Shown one piece after another: positions 56,653-64,000 of a stretch of DNA of 64,000 bases. The first letter of the stretch is position 1; the number at the start of each line of letters is the position of its first letter. Source of the stretch: Thiobacillus denitrificans DSM 12475 (lineage in GTDB: Bacteria; Pseudomonadota; Gammaproteobacteria; Burkholderiales; Thiobacillaceae). The notes under the pieces are model-generated. The model was not told the origin of the DNA, searched no databases, and was given only the letters and a program-made list of their open reading frames with translations. A program made the position numbers and the translations under genes. The stretch is taken from assembly GCF_000376425.1 (NCBI RefSeq), contig NZ_AQWL01000005.1, positions 218,166 to 282,165 on the forward strand, in the 5' to 3' direction.

Positions 56653-59600
56653 ATGGGACTCTCCGGACGCGTCGCCCGTTTCTTCCTCACGTCCCAGCTC
56701 ACCCCGCTGATCGCGTTGATCGCGGCCCTGCTGGGACTGTTCGCCATTCTGGTCACGCCGCGCGAGGAAGAGCCGCAGATCAACGTGACCATGGCCAACG
56801 TGTTCATCCCCTTCCCCGGCGCCTCGGCGAAGGACGTGGAGGCACTGGTCGCCACGCCCGCCGAGCAGGTGCTGTCGCAGATCGCCGGCATCGAACACAT
56901 CTATTCCGTCTCGAAGCCCGGCATGGCGGTGCTGACCGTGCAATACCTGGTCGGCCAGGACCGTACCCAGGCGCTGGTGCGGCTGTACGACGCCGTCCAG
57001 GCCAACCGCGACTGGGTCTCGCCCGAACTCGGCGTCGGCGAGCCCATCATCAAGCCGCTCGGCATCGACGACGTGCCGATCGTCACCGTCACCTTGTGGA
57101 CACGCGATGAGACGCGCGGCGCCTACGAACTAGAGCAGGCGGCGCACGCAGCGGAAATCGAGCTGAAACGCATCGTCGGTACCCGCGAAGTCACCACCGT
57201 CGGCGGCCCCGGCCGCGCGGTACGGGTGATGATGGATCCCGACCGCATGGCGGCATTCAATATCTCCGCGCAGGACATCCGCGACGCCCTGCAGGTGTCC
57301 AACGCAGCGCAGCCGTCGGGCACCCTGGTAGCCAACAACCAGGAAATCCTGGTGCAGACCGGCACCTTTCTCACCGGTGTCGACGACGTCAAACAACTGG
57401 TCGTCGGCGTCACGCAGGGCCGCCCGGTCTACATGAACGATATCGCCAGCGTCGTCGGCGGCCCCGATCAGCCGACGCGTTACGTCTGGCACGGCTCCGG
57501 CGCGGGCGGCGCACACCAGTCCGACTTTGGCCAGACCTATCCGGCGGTGACGCTCGCCATTTCCAAAAAGCCAGGCGAAAACGCGGTCGACGTCGCGGAA
57601 AAGGTGATTGCCCGCGTCGGCGCCCTGCAGAACAGCGTACTGCCCGAAGGTATCGAAACCAGCATCACCCGCAACTACGGCGCCACCGCCGACGACAAGG
57701 CCAAGAAGCTGATCCAGAAGCTGATTTTCGCCACCGCCTCGGTGGTGCTGCTGGTACTGTTCGCCATCGGCCGCCGCGAGGCGCTGATCGTCGGCGCAGC
57801 GGTGCTGCTGACCCTCGCCGCCACGCTGTTCGCCTCGTGGGCATGGGGCTTCACGCTCAACCGGGTGTCGCTGTTCGCGCTGATTTTCTCGATCGGCATC
57901 CTGGTCGACGACGCCATCGTGGTGGTGGAAAACATCCACCGCCGCATGGGGCTCGACCACGACGGCATGGAGGCGATCATCCCGCGCGCCGTCGACGAGG
58001 TGGGTGGCCCCACCATCCTCGCCACCCTGACCGTCATCGCCGCACTGCTGCCGATGGCCTTCGTCTCCGGCCTGATGGGGCCGTACATGAGTCCGATCCC
58101 GATCAACGCCTCGATCGGCATGCTGATCTCGCTGGCGATCGCCTTCGTCGTCACCCCCTGGCTGGCGCTCAAGCTCATCCGGCAGGAAGCGCACGCCAGC
58201 CACGGCGGTGAAACCAGGCTGCTCGGGCTGTTCCGCTCCCGGCTGACTCCCTTCCTGCGCGGCATCGAAGGCCGTGGCGCGCGCCGCAAGCTGTGGCTGG
58301 GCATCGGCCTCGCCATCCTGCTGTCGGTCGCGCTGCCGGCGGTGCAGCTGGTGATCCTGAAAATGCTGCCGTTCGACAACAAATCGGAATTCCAGATCAT
58401 CGTCGACATGCCGGTCGGCACGCCGCTGGAGAAAACCGCGCAGGTGCTGAGCGAGATGGGCACGGTCGTCGCGCAGGTGCCCGAAGTCACCGACTACCAG
58501 GCCTATGCCGGCGCCGCGGCGCCGATCAACTTCAACGGCCTGGTGCGGCAGTATTACCTGCGCTCCGGCCCCGAGGTCGGCGACCTGCAGGTCAACCTGG
58601 TCGACAAGCACGCGCGCGACCGCAAGAGCCACGAGATCGCGCAGGCGATCCGTCCGGCGGTCGAGGCGGTCGCCAGAAAGCACGGCGCCGATGTCAAGGT
58701 GGTCGAAGTGCCGCCCGGCCCGCCGGTGATGTCGCCGATCGTCGCCGAAATCTACGGCCCCGATTACGACGCGCAGATCCAGGTCGCCAAGCAGGTGCGC
58801 AGGGTATTCGAGCAGTCCGAAGGCATCGTGGCGATCGACGACACGGTGGAGGACGATGCCCAGCGCTTCGTGCTGCGTGTCATGCAGAACAAGGCGGCGA
58901 TGGCGGGAGTGGCGCAGAAGGACATCGTCGCGGCGATGCGGATGGGGTTGGCGGGCGAGAACGTCACCCCCATCCACGGCAGCGGCGCCAAGTACGAGAT
59001 CCCGGTGCGCATCACGCTGCCGCCGGAACGCCTGAGCGGCATCGACGAACTGTTGAAATTGACCGTGCGCGGCAACGACGGCCAGTTGATCCCGCTGTCC
59101 GAACTGGTGGAAGTGATGCCGAGCGAGCGCGAAAAGACCATCTACCACAAGGATCTGCTGCCGGTGGTATTCGTGTTCGGCGACACCGGCGGCAAACTGG
59201 ATTCGCCGCTGTACGGCCTGTTCGGCATGCGTGACGCGCTGAAAGACAGGCCGCTGGAGCCAGGCGGCACACTGGCCGAATATTTCATCCGCCAGCCGGC
59301 CGACCCCTACACCGGATTCAGCCTGAAATGGGACGGCGAATGGCAGGTGACGTACGAGACCTTCCGCGACATGGGCATCGCCTACGCCGTCGGACTGATC
59401 CTGATCTACATCCTGGTGGTGGCACAGTTCAAGAGTTATCTGACGCCGCTCGTCATCATGGCACCGATCCCGCTCACGATCATCGGCGTGATGCCCGGCC
59501 ACGCCCTGCTCGGCGCGCAGTTCACCGCCACCTCGATGATCGGTATGATCGCGCTGGCCGGCATCATCGTGCGCAACTCCATTCTGCTGGTCGATTTCGT

Positions 59601-59874
59601 CAACGAGCAGGTGCGGGGCGGAATGGATTTCCAGGAAGCAGTCATCCAGGCCGGTGCCACCCGTGCCAAGCCGATCGTGCTGACCGGGCTGGCGGCCATG
59701 ATGGGGGCCTTCTTCATCCTCGACGACCCGATTTTCAGCGGCCTCGCGGTGTCCTTGATTTTCGGCATCTTCGTCTCCACCCTGCTTACGCTGGTGGTGA
59801 TTCCGGTGCTGTATTACGCCGCCAATTACCGCAAACTTTCTTCTTCGAACCAGGAGTTATCCCATGACCGTTGA
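56653..59874 (+). CDS. RND family efflux permease (AcrB-like)
   Basis: A 1073-residue inner-membrane proton-driven pump with twelve helices in two repeats. The first helix contains TPLIALIAALLGLFAIL; the TM4 proton-relay acids are in SIGILVDDAIVVVENIHRRMG. Two large periplasmic loops carry the porter and docking parts (FIPFPGASAKDVEALVATPAEQVLSQIAGIEHI). It lacks the DFGxxxDGxxV-like metal motif I would expect of CusA, so a hydrophobe or small-molecule pump is likelier; the substrate is unknown. Its end overlaps the DUF2892 gene by 11 bases, so pump and redox genes share one transcript. Confidence 0.93.
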   Translation: MGLSGRVARFFLTSQLTPLIALIAALLGLFAILVTPREEEPQINVTMANVFIPFPGASAKDVEALVATPAEQVLSQIAGIEHIYSVSKPGMAVLTVQYLVGQDRTQALVRLYDAVQANRDWVSPELGVGEPIIKPLGIDDVPIVTVTLWTRDETRGAYELEQAAHAAEIELKRIVGTREVTTVGGPGRAVRVMMDPDRMAAFNISAQDIRDALQVSNAAQPSGTLVANNQEILVQTGTFLTGVDDVKQLVVGVTQGRPVYMNDIASVVGGPDQPTRYVWHGSGAGGAHQSDFGQTYPAVTLAISKKPGENAVDVAEKVIARVGALQNSVLPEGIETSITRNYGATADDKAKKLIQKLIFATASVVLLVLFAIGRREALIVGAAVLLTLAATLFASWAWGFTLNRVSLFALIFSIGILVDDAIVVVENIHRRMGLDHDGMEAIIPRAVDEVGGPTILATLTVIAALLPMAFVSGLMGPYMSPIPINASIGMLISLAIAFVVTPWLALKLIRQEAHASHGGETRLLGLFRSRLTPFLRGIEGRGARRKLWLGIGLAILLSVALPAVQLVILKMLPFDNKSEFQIIVDMPVGTPLEKTAQVLSEMGTVVAQVPEVTDYQAYAGAAAPINFNGLVRQYYLRSGPEVGDLQVNLVDKHARDRKSHEIAQAIRPAVEAVARKHGADVKVVEVPPGPPVMSPIVAEIYGPDYDAQIQVAKQVRRVFEQSEGIVAIDDTVEDDAQRFVLRVMQNKAAMAGVAQKDIVAAMRMGLAGENVTPIHGSGAKYEIPVRITLPPERLSGIDELLKLTVRGNDGQLIPLSELVEVMPSEREKTIYHKDLLPVVFVFGDTGGKLDSPLYGLFGMRDALKDRPLEPGGTLAEYFIRQPADPYTGFSLKWDGEWQVTYETFRDMGIAYAVGLILIYILVVAQFKSYLTPLVIMAPIPLTIIGVMPGHALLGAQFTATSMIGMIALAGIIVRNSILLVDFVNEQVRGGMDFQEAVIQAGATRAKPIVLTGLAAMMGAFFILDDPIFSGLAVSLIFGIFVSTLLTLVVIPVLYYAANYRKLSSSNQELSHDR

Positions 59875-60082
59875 ACGTATGGTCCGCATCATTGCCGGAT
59901 TTTTCATCATGCTGTCGCTGGCGCTGGCCCATTTTTCCGGCAGCGTCGACATGACCCGGCTGTCGTGGCTGTGGTTCACCGCCTTCGTCGGCTTCAACCT
60001 GTTCCAGTCCGGCTTCACCCGTTTCTGCCCGATGGACATCATGCTTAAAAAAGCCGGGCTCAAACCGGGCTGCGGCCTGTAA
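59864..60082 (+). CDS. DUF2892 (YgaP-type) small membrane protein
   Basis: A 72-residue inner-membrane protein: TVERMVRIIAGFFIMLSLALAHF is the first helix, WLWFTAFVGFNLFQSGFTRFCPMDIMLKKAG the second. This is the domain that anchors YgaP rhodaneses, here separate and placed just before one. The Cys in TRFCPMD and CGL near the end are conserved in type. Overlap with the pump gene and 12 bases to the rhodanese show tight co-expression. Confidence 0.88.
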   Translation: MTVERMVRIIAGFFIMLSLALAHFSGSVDMTRLSWLWFTAFVGFNLFQSGFTRFCPMDIMLKKAGLKPGCGL

Positions 60083-60094
60083 GCGGAGACATCC

Positions 60095-60511
60095 ATGGAT
60101 ACGCAATTCCTGCAGGACAACTGGATGCTGCTGGCGCTGGCGCTGGCATCGGGCGCCATGCTGGCCTGGAACTTCATCGGCGGCTCCCTCTCCGGCGTGG
60201 AACAGGCCGACACCCTGAAGGCCACCCGGCTATACAACGACGACGCGCTGGTGCTCGACGTGCGCGAGGACAAGGAATATACGGCCGGCCACATTCCGAA
60301 AGCCAGACACATTCCGCTCGGCCAGCTGGCCGGCCGCCTGCAGGAACTTGACAAGTTCAAGGGCAAGCCGATCCTGGTCGCCTGCCGCAGCGGCCAACGC
60401 TCGGCGCGCGCCTGCGGCATGCTGAAAAAAGCCGGCTTCGAGACCGTGTACAACCTGGCGGGCGGCATCATCGCGTGGGAACGCGCCAACCTGCCCGTCA
60501 CCAAAAAGTAA
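60095..60511 (+). CDS. Membrane-anchored rhodanese-like sulfurtransferase
   Basis: A 138-residue protein. An N-terminal helix (NWMLLALALASGAMLAWNFIGG) anchors a single rhodanese domain: LVLDVREDKEYTAGHIPKARHIPLGQL, then the active loop CRSGQRS with Cys97, and NLAGGIIAWERANLP. It can carry a persulfide on Cys97 and pass sulfur to thiol acceptors, or strip it. It resembles E. coli YibN in layout. It lies between DUF2892 and glutaredoxin genes. Confidence 0.92.
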   Translation: MDTQFLQDNWMLLALALASGAMLAWNFIGGSLSGVEQADTLKATRLYNDDALVLDVREDKEYTAGHIPKARHIPLGQLAGRLQELDKFKGKPILVACRSGQRSARACGMLKKAGFETVYNLAGGIIAWERANLPVTKK

Positions 60512-60520
60512 GGAGCCCTC

Positions 60521-60784
60521 ATGGCCAAAGTCGTAATGTATTGCACCGCAGTCTGTCCCTATTGCGTGGCCGCCGAGCGCCTGCTCAAAAGCCGTGGCGT
60601 GACTGAAATCGAGAAGATCCGCATCGACATCGATCCGGCCAGGCAGGACGAAATGATCGCCCGCTCCGGCGGCCGTCGCACCGTGCCGCAGGTGTTCATC
60701 GGCGACACCCACGTCGGCGGCTTCGACGACACCTCGGCGCTGGACGCGGCGGGCGAACTGGCGCCCCTGCTCGCCCGTGCCTGA
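60521..60784 (+). CDS. grxC: Glutaredoxin 3-like protein
   Basis: An 87-residue dithiol glutaredoxin with the active site CPYC (Cys12/Cys15), the cis-Pro loop TVPQVFIGDTHVGGFDD, and a normal length. It reduces glutathione-mixed or persulfidated thiols. In E. coli grxC also follows yibN, the rhodanese, just upstream of secB, the same order as here; so part of this cluster is an old conserved block. The ribosome site AAGGAGCCC precedes the ATG. Confidence 0.95.
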   Translation: MAKVVMYCTAVCPYCVAAERLLKSRGVTEIEKIRIDIDPARQDEMIARSGGRRTVPQVFIGDTHVGGFDDTSALDAAGELAPLLARA

Positions 60785-60819
60785 CGCGCACGCTTGAGTT
60801 TCCAGCGCACGCCCCCACC

Positions 60820-60844
60820 TTGAAGCGAAGACCCTTCGCTTCAA
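60820..60844 (+). other. Hairpin abutting the thioredoxin ribosome site
   Basis: TTGAAGCGAA, loop GACCC, TTCGCTTCAA: a perfect ten-base-pair stem. Its 3' arm ends in the AA of AAGGAA, the ribosome site of the thioredoxin gene whose ATG starts ten bases later. It could modulate translation or protect the mRNA end. Confidence 0.6.
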
Positions 60845-60853
60845 GGAATCCCG

Positions 60854-61282
60854 ATGGAACTCGCCTGCCCCCACTGCCTCGCCGTCAACCGCGTGCCGGA
60901 CGACCGCTTGGCCGACGCGCCCAAATGCGGCCAGTGCGGCGCGCCGCTGCTGCCCGGCAAGCCGATCGACCTGACCACCGACAGTTTCGACCGCTTCATC
61001 GCCCGCGCCGGCCTGCCGGTATTGGTCGATTTCTGGGCCGACTGGTGCGGCCCCTGCAAGATGATGGCGCCGGTCTTCCAGCAGGTCGCGGCCGAGATGG
61101 GCACACGCGTGCGTTTTGCCAAGGTCGACACCGAGGCCCACCCGCAGGTGTCGATGCGCCACCACATCCGCGGCATTCCCAGCCTGATCCTGTTCAGAAA
61201 TGGCGCCGAGGCGGCGCGCACCTCGGGTGCGATGGACGCGTTCGCATTGAAACGCTGGCTGGCTTCACAAGGCATTCAATAA
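60854..61282 (+). CDS. trxC: Thioredoxin 2 with N-terminal zinc finger
   Basis: A 142-residue TrxC-type thioredoxin. The N-terminal zinc finger has Cys5, Cys8, Cys25 and Cys28; the thioredoxin fold follows with active site WCGPC (Cys65/Cys68), FAKVDTEAHPQVSMRHHIRGIPSLILF and a C-terminal helix. It reduces disulfides and persulfides in the cytoplasm, and in E. coli trxC answers to oxidative stress. It ends the efflux-thiol run and is followed by a terminator ahead of secB. Confidence 0.94.
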   Translation: MELACPHCLAVNRVPDDRLADAPKCGQCGAPLLPGKPIDLTTDSFDRFIARAGLPVLVDFWADWCGPCKMMAPVFQQVAAEMGTRVRFAKVDTEAHPQVSMRHHIRGIPSLILFRNGAEAARTSGAMDAFALKRWLASQGIQ

Positions 61283-61289
61283 GCGCGTG

Positions 61290-61328
61290 TAAAATGCGCA
61301 GCATCCCCGGAGCGCAGGCTCCGGTTTT
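61290..61328 (+). terminator. Intrinsic terminator before secB, with a TAAAAT box just upstream
   Basis: CCGGAGC (61307-61313), loop GCAG, GCTCCGG (61318-61324) and TTTT (61325-61328) form a terminator. An extended -10-like TGTAAAAT (TAAAAT at 61290-61295) lies just ahead; a transcript starting there would meet the hairpin in its first bases, so either secB is attenuated or its promoter lies elsewhere. Confidence 0.7.
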
Positions 61329-61346
61329 CTTATCCAGGGAGACTTC

Positions 61347-61799
61347 ATGGCCGACGAACAACAACCCGTATTCAATATCGAAAAGCTCTTCGTCAAGGAT
61401 CTGTCGGTGGAAGTACCCAACGCCCCCGCCATTTACCTGGAACGCGAAGCGCCGCAGATCGACATCAACATGTCGACCGAAAGCCATGCGCTGGGCGAAG
61501 ACCTGTACCACACCGGCATCACCGTCACCGTCACCGCCAAGATCGGCGACAAGACCATGTTCCTGGTCGAATGTTGCCAGGGCGGCATCTTCCGCATCCA
61601 GAATGTGCCTCAGGATCAGCTGCCGATGGTGCTCGGCATCGGCTGCCCCAACATCGTCTTCCCCTATCTGCGCGAGACCGTGTCCGACGTGGTGATCCGC
61701 GCCGGTTTCCCGCCACTGCTGCTGAATCCGGTCAACTTCGAAGCGCTGTACCTGCAGCAACAGCAACAGCAACCGGCTGCCCCCGCGCAGACGCATTGA
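61347..61799 (+). CDS. secB: Protein-export chaperone SecB
   Basis: A 150-residue tetrameric chaperone delivering precursors to SecA. FNIEKLFVKDLSVEVPNAPAIYLERE, VTVTAKIGDKTMFLVECCQGGIFRI and GCPNIVFPYLRETVSDVVIRAGFPPLLLNPVNFEALY are diagnostic. The Gln-rich tail QQQQQQ near the end is a small oddity. It ends in a TTGA overlap with the SH3 gene. Confidence 0.97.
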   Translation: MADEQQPVFNIEKLFVKDLSVEVPNAPAIYLEREAPQIDINMSTESHALGEDLYHTGITVTVTAKIGDKTMFLVECCQGGIFRIQNVPQDQLPMVLGIGCPNIVFPYLRETVSDVVIRAGFPPLLLNPVNFEALYLQQQQQQPAAPAQTH

Positions 61800-62254
61800 A
61801 ATTGCGACTGCGCCCCTCCGGCTGGCTGCCGGCAACCGGCCTGCTGCTGGCCCTGGCGCATCCCGCCGCGGCACTGGAATACCGCAGCACCGGGCGCGCC
61901 GCCCTGCTGTACGACGCGCCTTCGACTGCTGCCGGCAAAATCGCCATCGCCGGCAGCGGCCTGCCGCTTGAAGTCATCGTCGACATCGAGGCCTGGGCCA
62001 AGGTGCGCGACCATACTGGCCGGCTGGCGTGGATCGAGAAAGCCGCCCTCGGCAGTGCAAGAACCGTCATGGTCAAGGCCGAATCCAGCATCGTCCGGCA
62101 ACAGCCGCGCGCCGACGCCGAGGTCGTGTTTCGCGCCGCGCACGGCGTCCTGCTCGAAGTCACCGGCGAAATGGACAGCTACGGCTGGCTTCCGGTGAAG
62201 CATGCCGACGGACTCAGCGGCTGGCTGCCCGTGCACGAGGTATGGGGCCGATGA
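61796..62254 (+). CDS. Exported SH3-domain protein
   Basis: A 152-residue protein with a signal peptide ([18 protein letters not shown]) and two bacterial SH3-like repeats ([105 protein letters not shown]). It likely binds peptidoglycan or another cell-wall ligand. The start is TTG 61796, overlapping the secB stop; TTG 61802 is an alternative. Its stop overlaps the gpsA ATG (ATGA). Confidence 0.85.
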   Translation: MKLRLRPSGWLPATGLLLALAHPAAALEYRSTGRAALLYDAPSTAAGKIAIAGSGLPLEVIVDIEAWAKVRDHTGRLAWIEKAALGSARTVMVKAESSIVRQQPRADAEVVFRAAHGVLLEVTGEMDSYGWLPVKHADGLSGWLPVHEVWGR

Positions 62255-63237
62255 AGCTGTCGGTCCTCGGTGCGGGCGCCTGGGGCACTGCGCTGGCGGC
62301 CAGTTGGGCACCGCACCACAGCGTCACCCTGTGGGGGCGCAACGCGGCCGAACTCGATGCCATGCAGGCGAGTCGCGTCAATGCGCGCTATCTGCCCGGC
62401 TGTCCGCTGCCCGACACGCTGCGCTTCAGCCCGGATTTCAGCGCCGCCGTCGGCAGCGCCGAACTCCTCGTCATCGCCGTCCCCAGCGGCGGCCTGCGCC
62501 CCACGCTGAGCGCGCTCGCCCGGTACCCCGGCCTGCCGCCGCTGGTCTGGATATGCAAGGGATTCGAACCCGGCAGCCGCAAGCTGCCGCACCAGCTCAT
62601 CGCCGAACTGCTGCCCGGGCACACGCAAACCGCCGTGCTGTCCGGCCCCAGCTTCGCCCAGGAAGTCGCGCAAGGTCATCCCACCGCACTGACGCTGGCC
62701 GCCCACGACACCGCGCTGGCGCAACGCCTGTCCGCAATGCTGTCCAGCCATTGCCTGCGGCTCTATGCGCATGACGACGTCATCGGCGTCGAAATCGGCG
62801 GCGCCTTGAAAAACGTCATGGCGATTGCCGCCGGCATCTGCGACGGCCTGCAGCTCGGGCACAACGCCCGCGCCGCCCTTATCACCCGCGGGCTGGCCGA
62901 AATGACCCGGCTCGGCGTCAGACTCGGCGGCCGCTTCGAAACCTTCATGGGGCTGTCCGGCCTCGGCGATCTCATCCTCACCGCCACCGGCGACCTCTCG
63001 CGCAACCGCCAGGTCGGCCTGCAGCTCGCGCGCGGCCAGCCACTCGCCGCCATCCTCGCCGAACTCGGCCACGTCGCCGAGGGCGTCACCACCGCCCGCG
63101 AGGCCGACGCGCTCGCAACCGAACACGGCGTCGACATGCCGATCACCCGCGCCGTCTGCCGGATGCTGTTCGACGGCCTGCCTGCCGCGCAGGCGGTCGA
63201 TGCCCTGCTGAACCGGGAAATCAAGGCCGAGTTCTGA
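62251..63237 (+). CDS. gpsA: Glycerol-3-phosphate dehydrogenase [NAD(P)+]
   Basis: A 328-residue enzyme making glycerol 3-phosphate for phospholipids. The NAD loop [11 protein letters not shown] is at residues 6-16; [20 protein letters not shown], the catalytic Lys in [14 protein letters not shown] and [20 protein letters not shown] are diagnostic. secB-SH3-gpsA overlap by four bases each. It converges on the VirJ-like gene. Confidence 0.96.
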   Translation: MKLSVLGAGAWGTALAASWAPHHSVTLWGRNAAELDAMQASRVNARYLPGCPLPDTLRFSPDFSAAVGSAELLVIAVPSGGLRPTLSALARYPGLPPLVWICKGFEPGSRKLPHQLIAELLPGHTQTAVLSGPSFAQEVAQGHPTALTLAAHDTALAQRLSAMLSSHCLRLYAHDDVIGVEIGGALKNVMAIAAGICDGLQLGHNARAALITRGLAEMTRLGVRLGGRFETFMGLSGLGDLILTATGDLSRNRQVGLQLARGQPLAAILAELGHVAEGVTTAREADALATEHGVDMPITRAVCRMLFDGLPAAQAVDALLNREIKAEF

Positions 63238-63291
63238 GGCACAGCCAGGCGGCAGCCACGGCTTGAATCGCGCTCAAAGATAGCGGAAGCA

Positions 63292-64000
63292 TCATTCCTG
63301 GATCAGCCTGGCCAGGCCTGCATAGTCCCCATCAAAATGGTGGCCGCCTGGCAGCGTCACGCTTCTGGCCAGCCCGGCATCGAGTTGGGTGCACAGGCTG
63401 TCACGCTCTTCCGCGCCATGCACGCACAGCACGGATAAGCCGCCAAGTCGGGCAATTTCGCCGTAGACCTCCTGGCCGCCCGCTGCGCCGCCCAGCCAGT
63501 CGGCGAGCTTGAATTCAAAATGCGCCCGGGCACCCGGCCCCAGCAGGACAACTTTCTCGATATGCGCCTTCAGCTCCGCCGGCAAGCGGCTTGCCAGGAA
63601 CGGCAGCACCTCCGCCCCGAAGGAATAGCCGACAAGAACAATCCGCTGCCGCTTCAGCGTGGCCCGGTAATATTCCAGCACGTCGGCCAGATCCCTGGCC
63701 GCCGTATCCGGCGTGCGAGGGGTCCAGTAATACCGCAAAGAGTCCCAGCCGATCACCGCCACACCCCTTTCCGCCAGGGCGGCTGCGAGCCCCCGGTCCA
63801 GGCCCGCCCAGCCGCCATCGCCGCTGAGCAGAATCGCCAGCACGTCGCCGGGCTGGCGGGCGGCGACTTCCACCAGCGGCAAATAATCCACCTTTTTCGC
63901 TGCCCGGAAAGGCACTGCGGGCAGTGGCGGCGAGAAGGCCGCGAACGCGGCCTTGAACTGAGGCATCCAGTTGCGCGGCGCGGAGAAACCGTGGCCCACC
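63292..64000 (-). CDS. AcvB/VirJ-type alpha/beta hydrolase (5' end outside the window)
   Basis: The last 235 codons of an exported hydrolase-like protein. LAILLSGDGGWAGLDRGLAAALAERGVAVIGWDSLRYYW is the VirJ start; the nucleophile elbow VLVGYSFGAEVLPF holds the catalytic Ser, and a late His is in LPGGHHFDGDYAGLARLI. Sequence at the very edge (VGHGFSAPRNWMPQFKAAF) belongs to the first domain of AcvB, so the gene extends beyond the window. In Agrobacterium relatives the protein degrades lysyl-phosphatidylglycerol or supports virulence; its role here is unknown. Confidence 0.85.
   Translation of the reverse strand, partial: VGHGFSAPRNWMPQFKAAFAAFSPPLPAVPFRAAKKVDYLPLVEVAARQPGDVLAILLSGDGGWAGLDRGLAAALAERGVAVIGWDSLRYYWTPRTPDTAARDLADVLEYYRATLKRQRIVLVGYSFGAEVLPFLASRLPAELKAHIEKVVLLGPGARAHFEFKLADWLGGAAGGQEVYGEIARLGGLSVLCVHGAEERDSLCTQLDAGLARSVTLPGGHHFDGDYAGLARLIQE

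Noticed and set aside
57130-59502. A 790-codon minus-strand open frame inside the RND pump gene.
   Set aside because: Composition is Asp/His/Arg-rich without motifs; the plus-strand RND protein is unmistakable. The long frame follows from GC-rich third positions.

Overview
The window is GC-rich chromosomal DNA, almost entirely coding, from a betaproteobacterium. Several blocks point to Betaproteobacteria, probably the Nitrosomonadales/Thiobacillaceae side: pilBCD-coaE-zapD-yacG, ffh/rpsP-rimM-trmD-rplS, rpsU-yqeY-dnaG-rpoD-tRNA, a free-standing zinc-finger thioredoxin, an NDUFA9-like dehydrogenase and a slmA homologue. The genus is inference. I see no prophage, insertion sequence, integron, rRNA operon or CRISPR array; this is core genome with small accessory insertions.

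Layout. 1-3.5 kb: the 5' end of glyQ (minus strand), then transketolase, a TUDOR-like protein and a DUF488 protein. 3.6-9.7 kb: a YheS-type ABC-F protein, then a pair of tandem, mutually similar 50/51-residue genes behind an apparent sigma-54 promoter, an EnvZ/OmpR-like two-component pair, and three small secreted proteins transcribed away from it. 9.7-17.4 kb: pbpC and a thioester-containing bacterial alpha-2-macroglobulin in one overlapping operon. 17.6-32.1 kb: an LtaS-like sulfatase-fold membrane enzyme, cca, an NDUFA9-like protein, soluble lytic transglycosylase, a DUF2892 protein, ilvA, rpiA, then yacG-zapD-coaE-pilD-pilC-pilB. 32.2-41.6 kb: a CorC-type membrane protein and a CcsA-like protein, ffh, the rpsP-rimM-trmD-rplS operon, ogt-xerD, and the overlapping folB-tauE-M14 trio. 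41.6-49.4 kb: plsY, an unknown coiled-coil membrane protein, tsaD, the rpsU-yqeY-dnaG-rpoD block, a CAT-anticodon tRNA and slmA. 49.4-54.9 kb: gpmI-envC-ctpA-unknown-moeB on the minus strand. 55.0-61.3 kb: an ArsR-family regulator with the two-cysteine layout of SqrR/BigR persulfide sensors, followed by an RND efflux pair, a DUF2892 protein, a membrane-anchored rhodanese, a glutaredoxin and a thioredoxin. 61.3-64 kb: secB, an SH3 protein, gpsA and a VirJ-type hydrolase cut by the window end.

The two most interesting stretches are: (i) 5.67-6.15 kb, where an interrupted palindrome, an AT-rich bend-like segment, a near-perfect -24/-12 element and a strong ribosome site precede two translationally coupled paralogous small proteins that I do not recognise; and (ii) 54.9-61.3 kb, a probable reactive-sulfur or thiol-stress regulon that couples an RND pump to sulfur-transfer and thiol-reducing proteins, with a near-identical 12-base AT-rich element in the two promoter regions.
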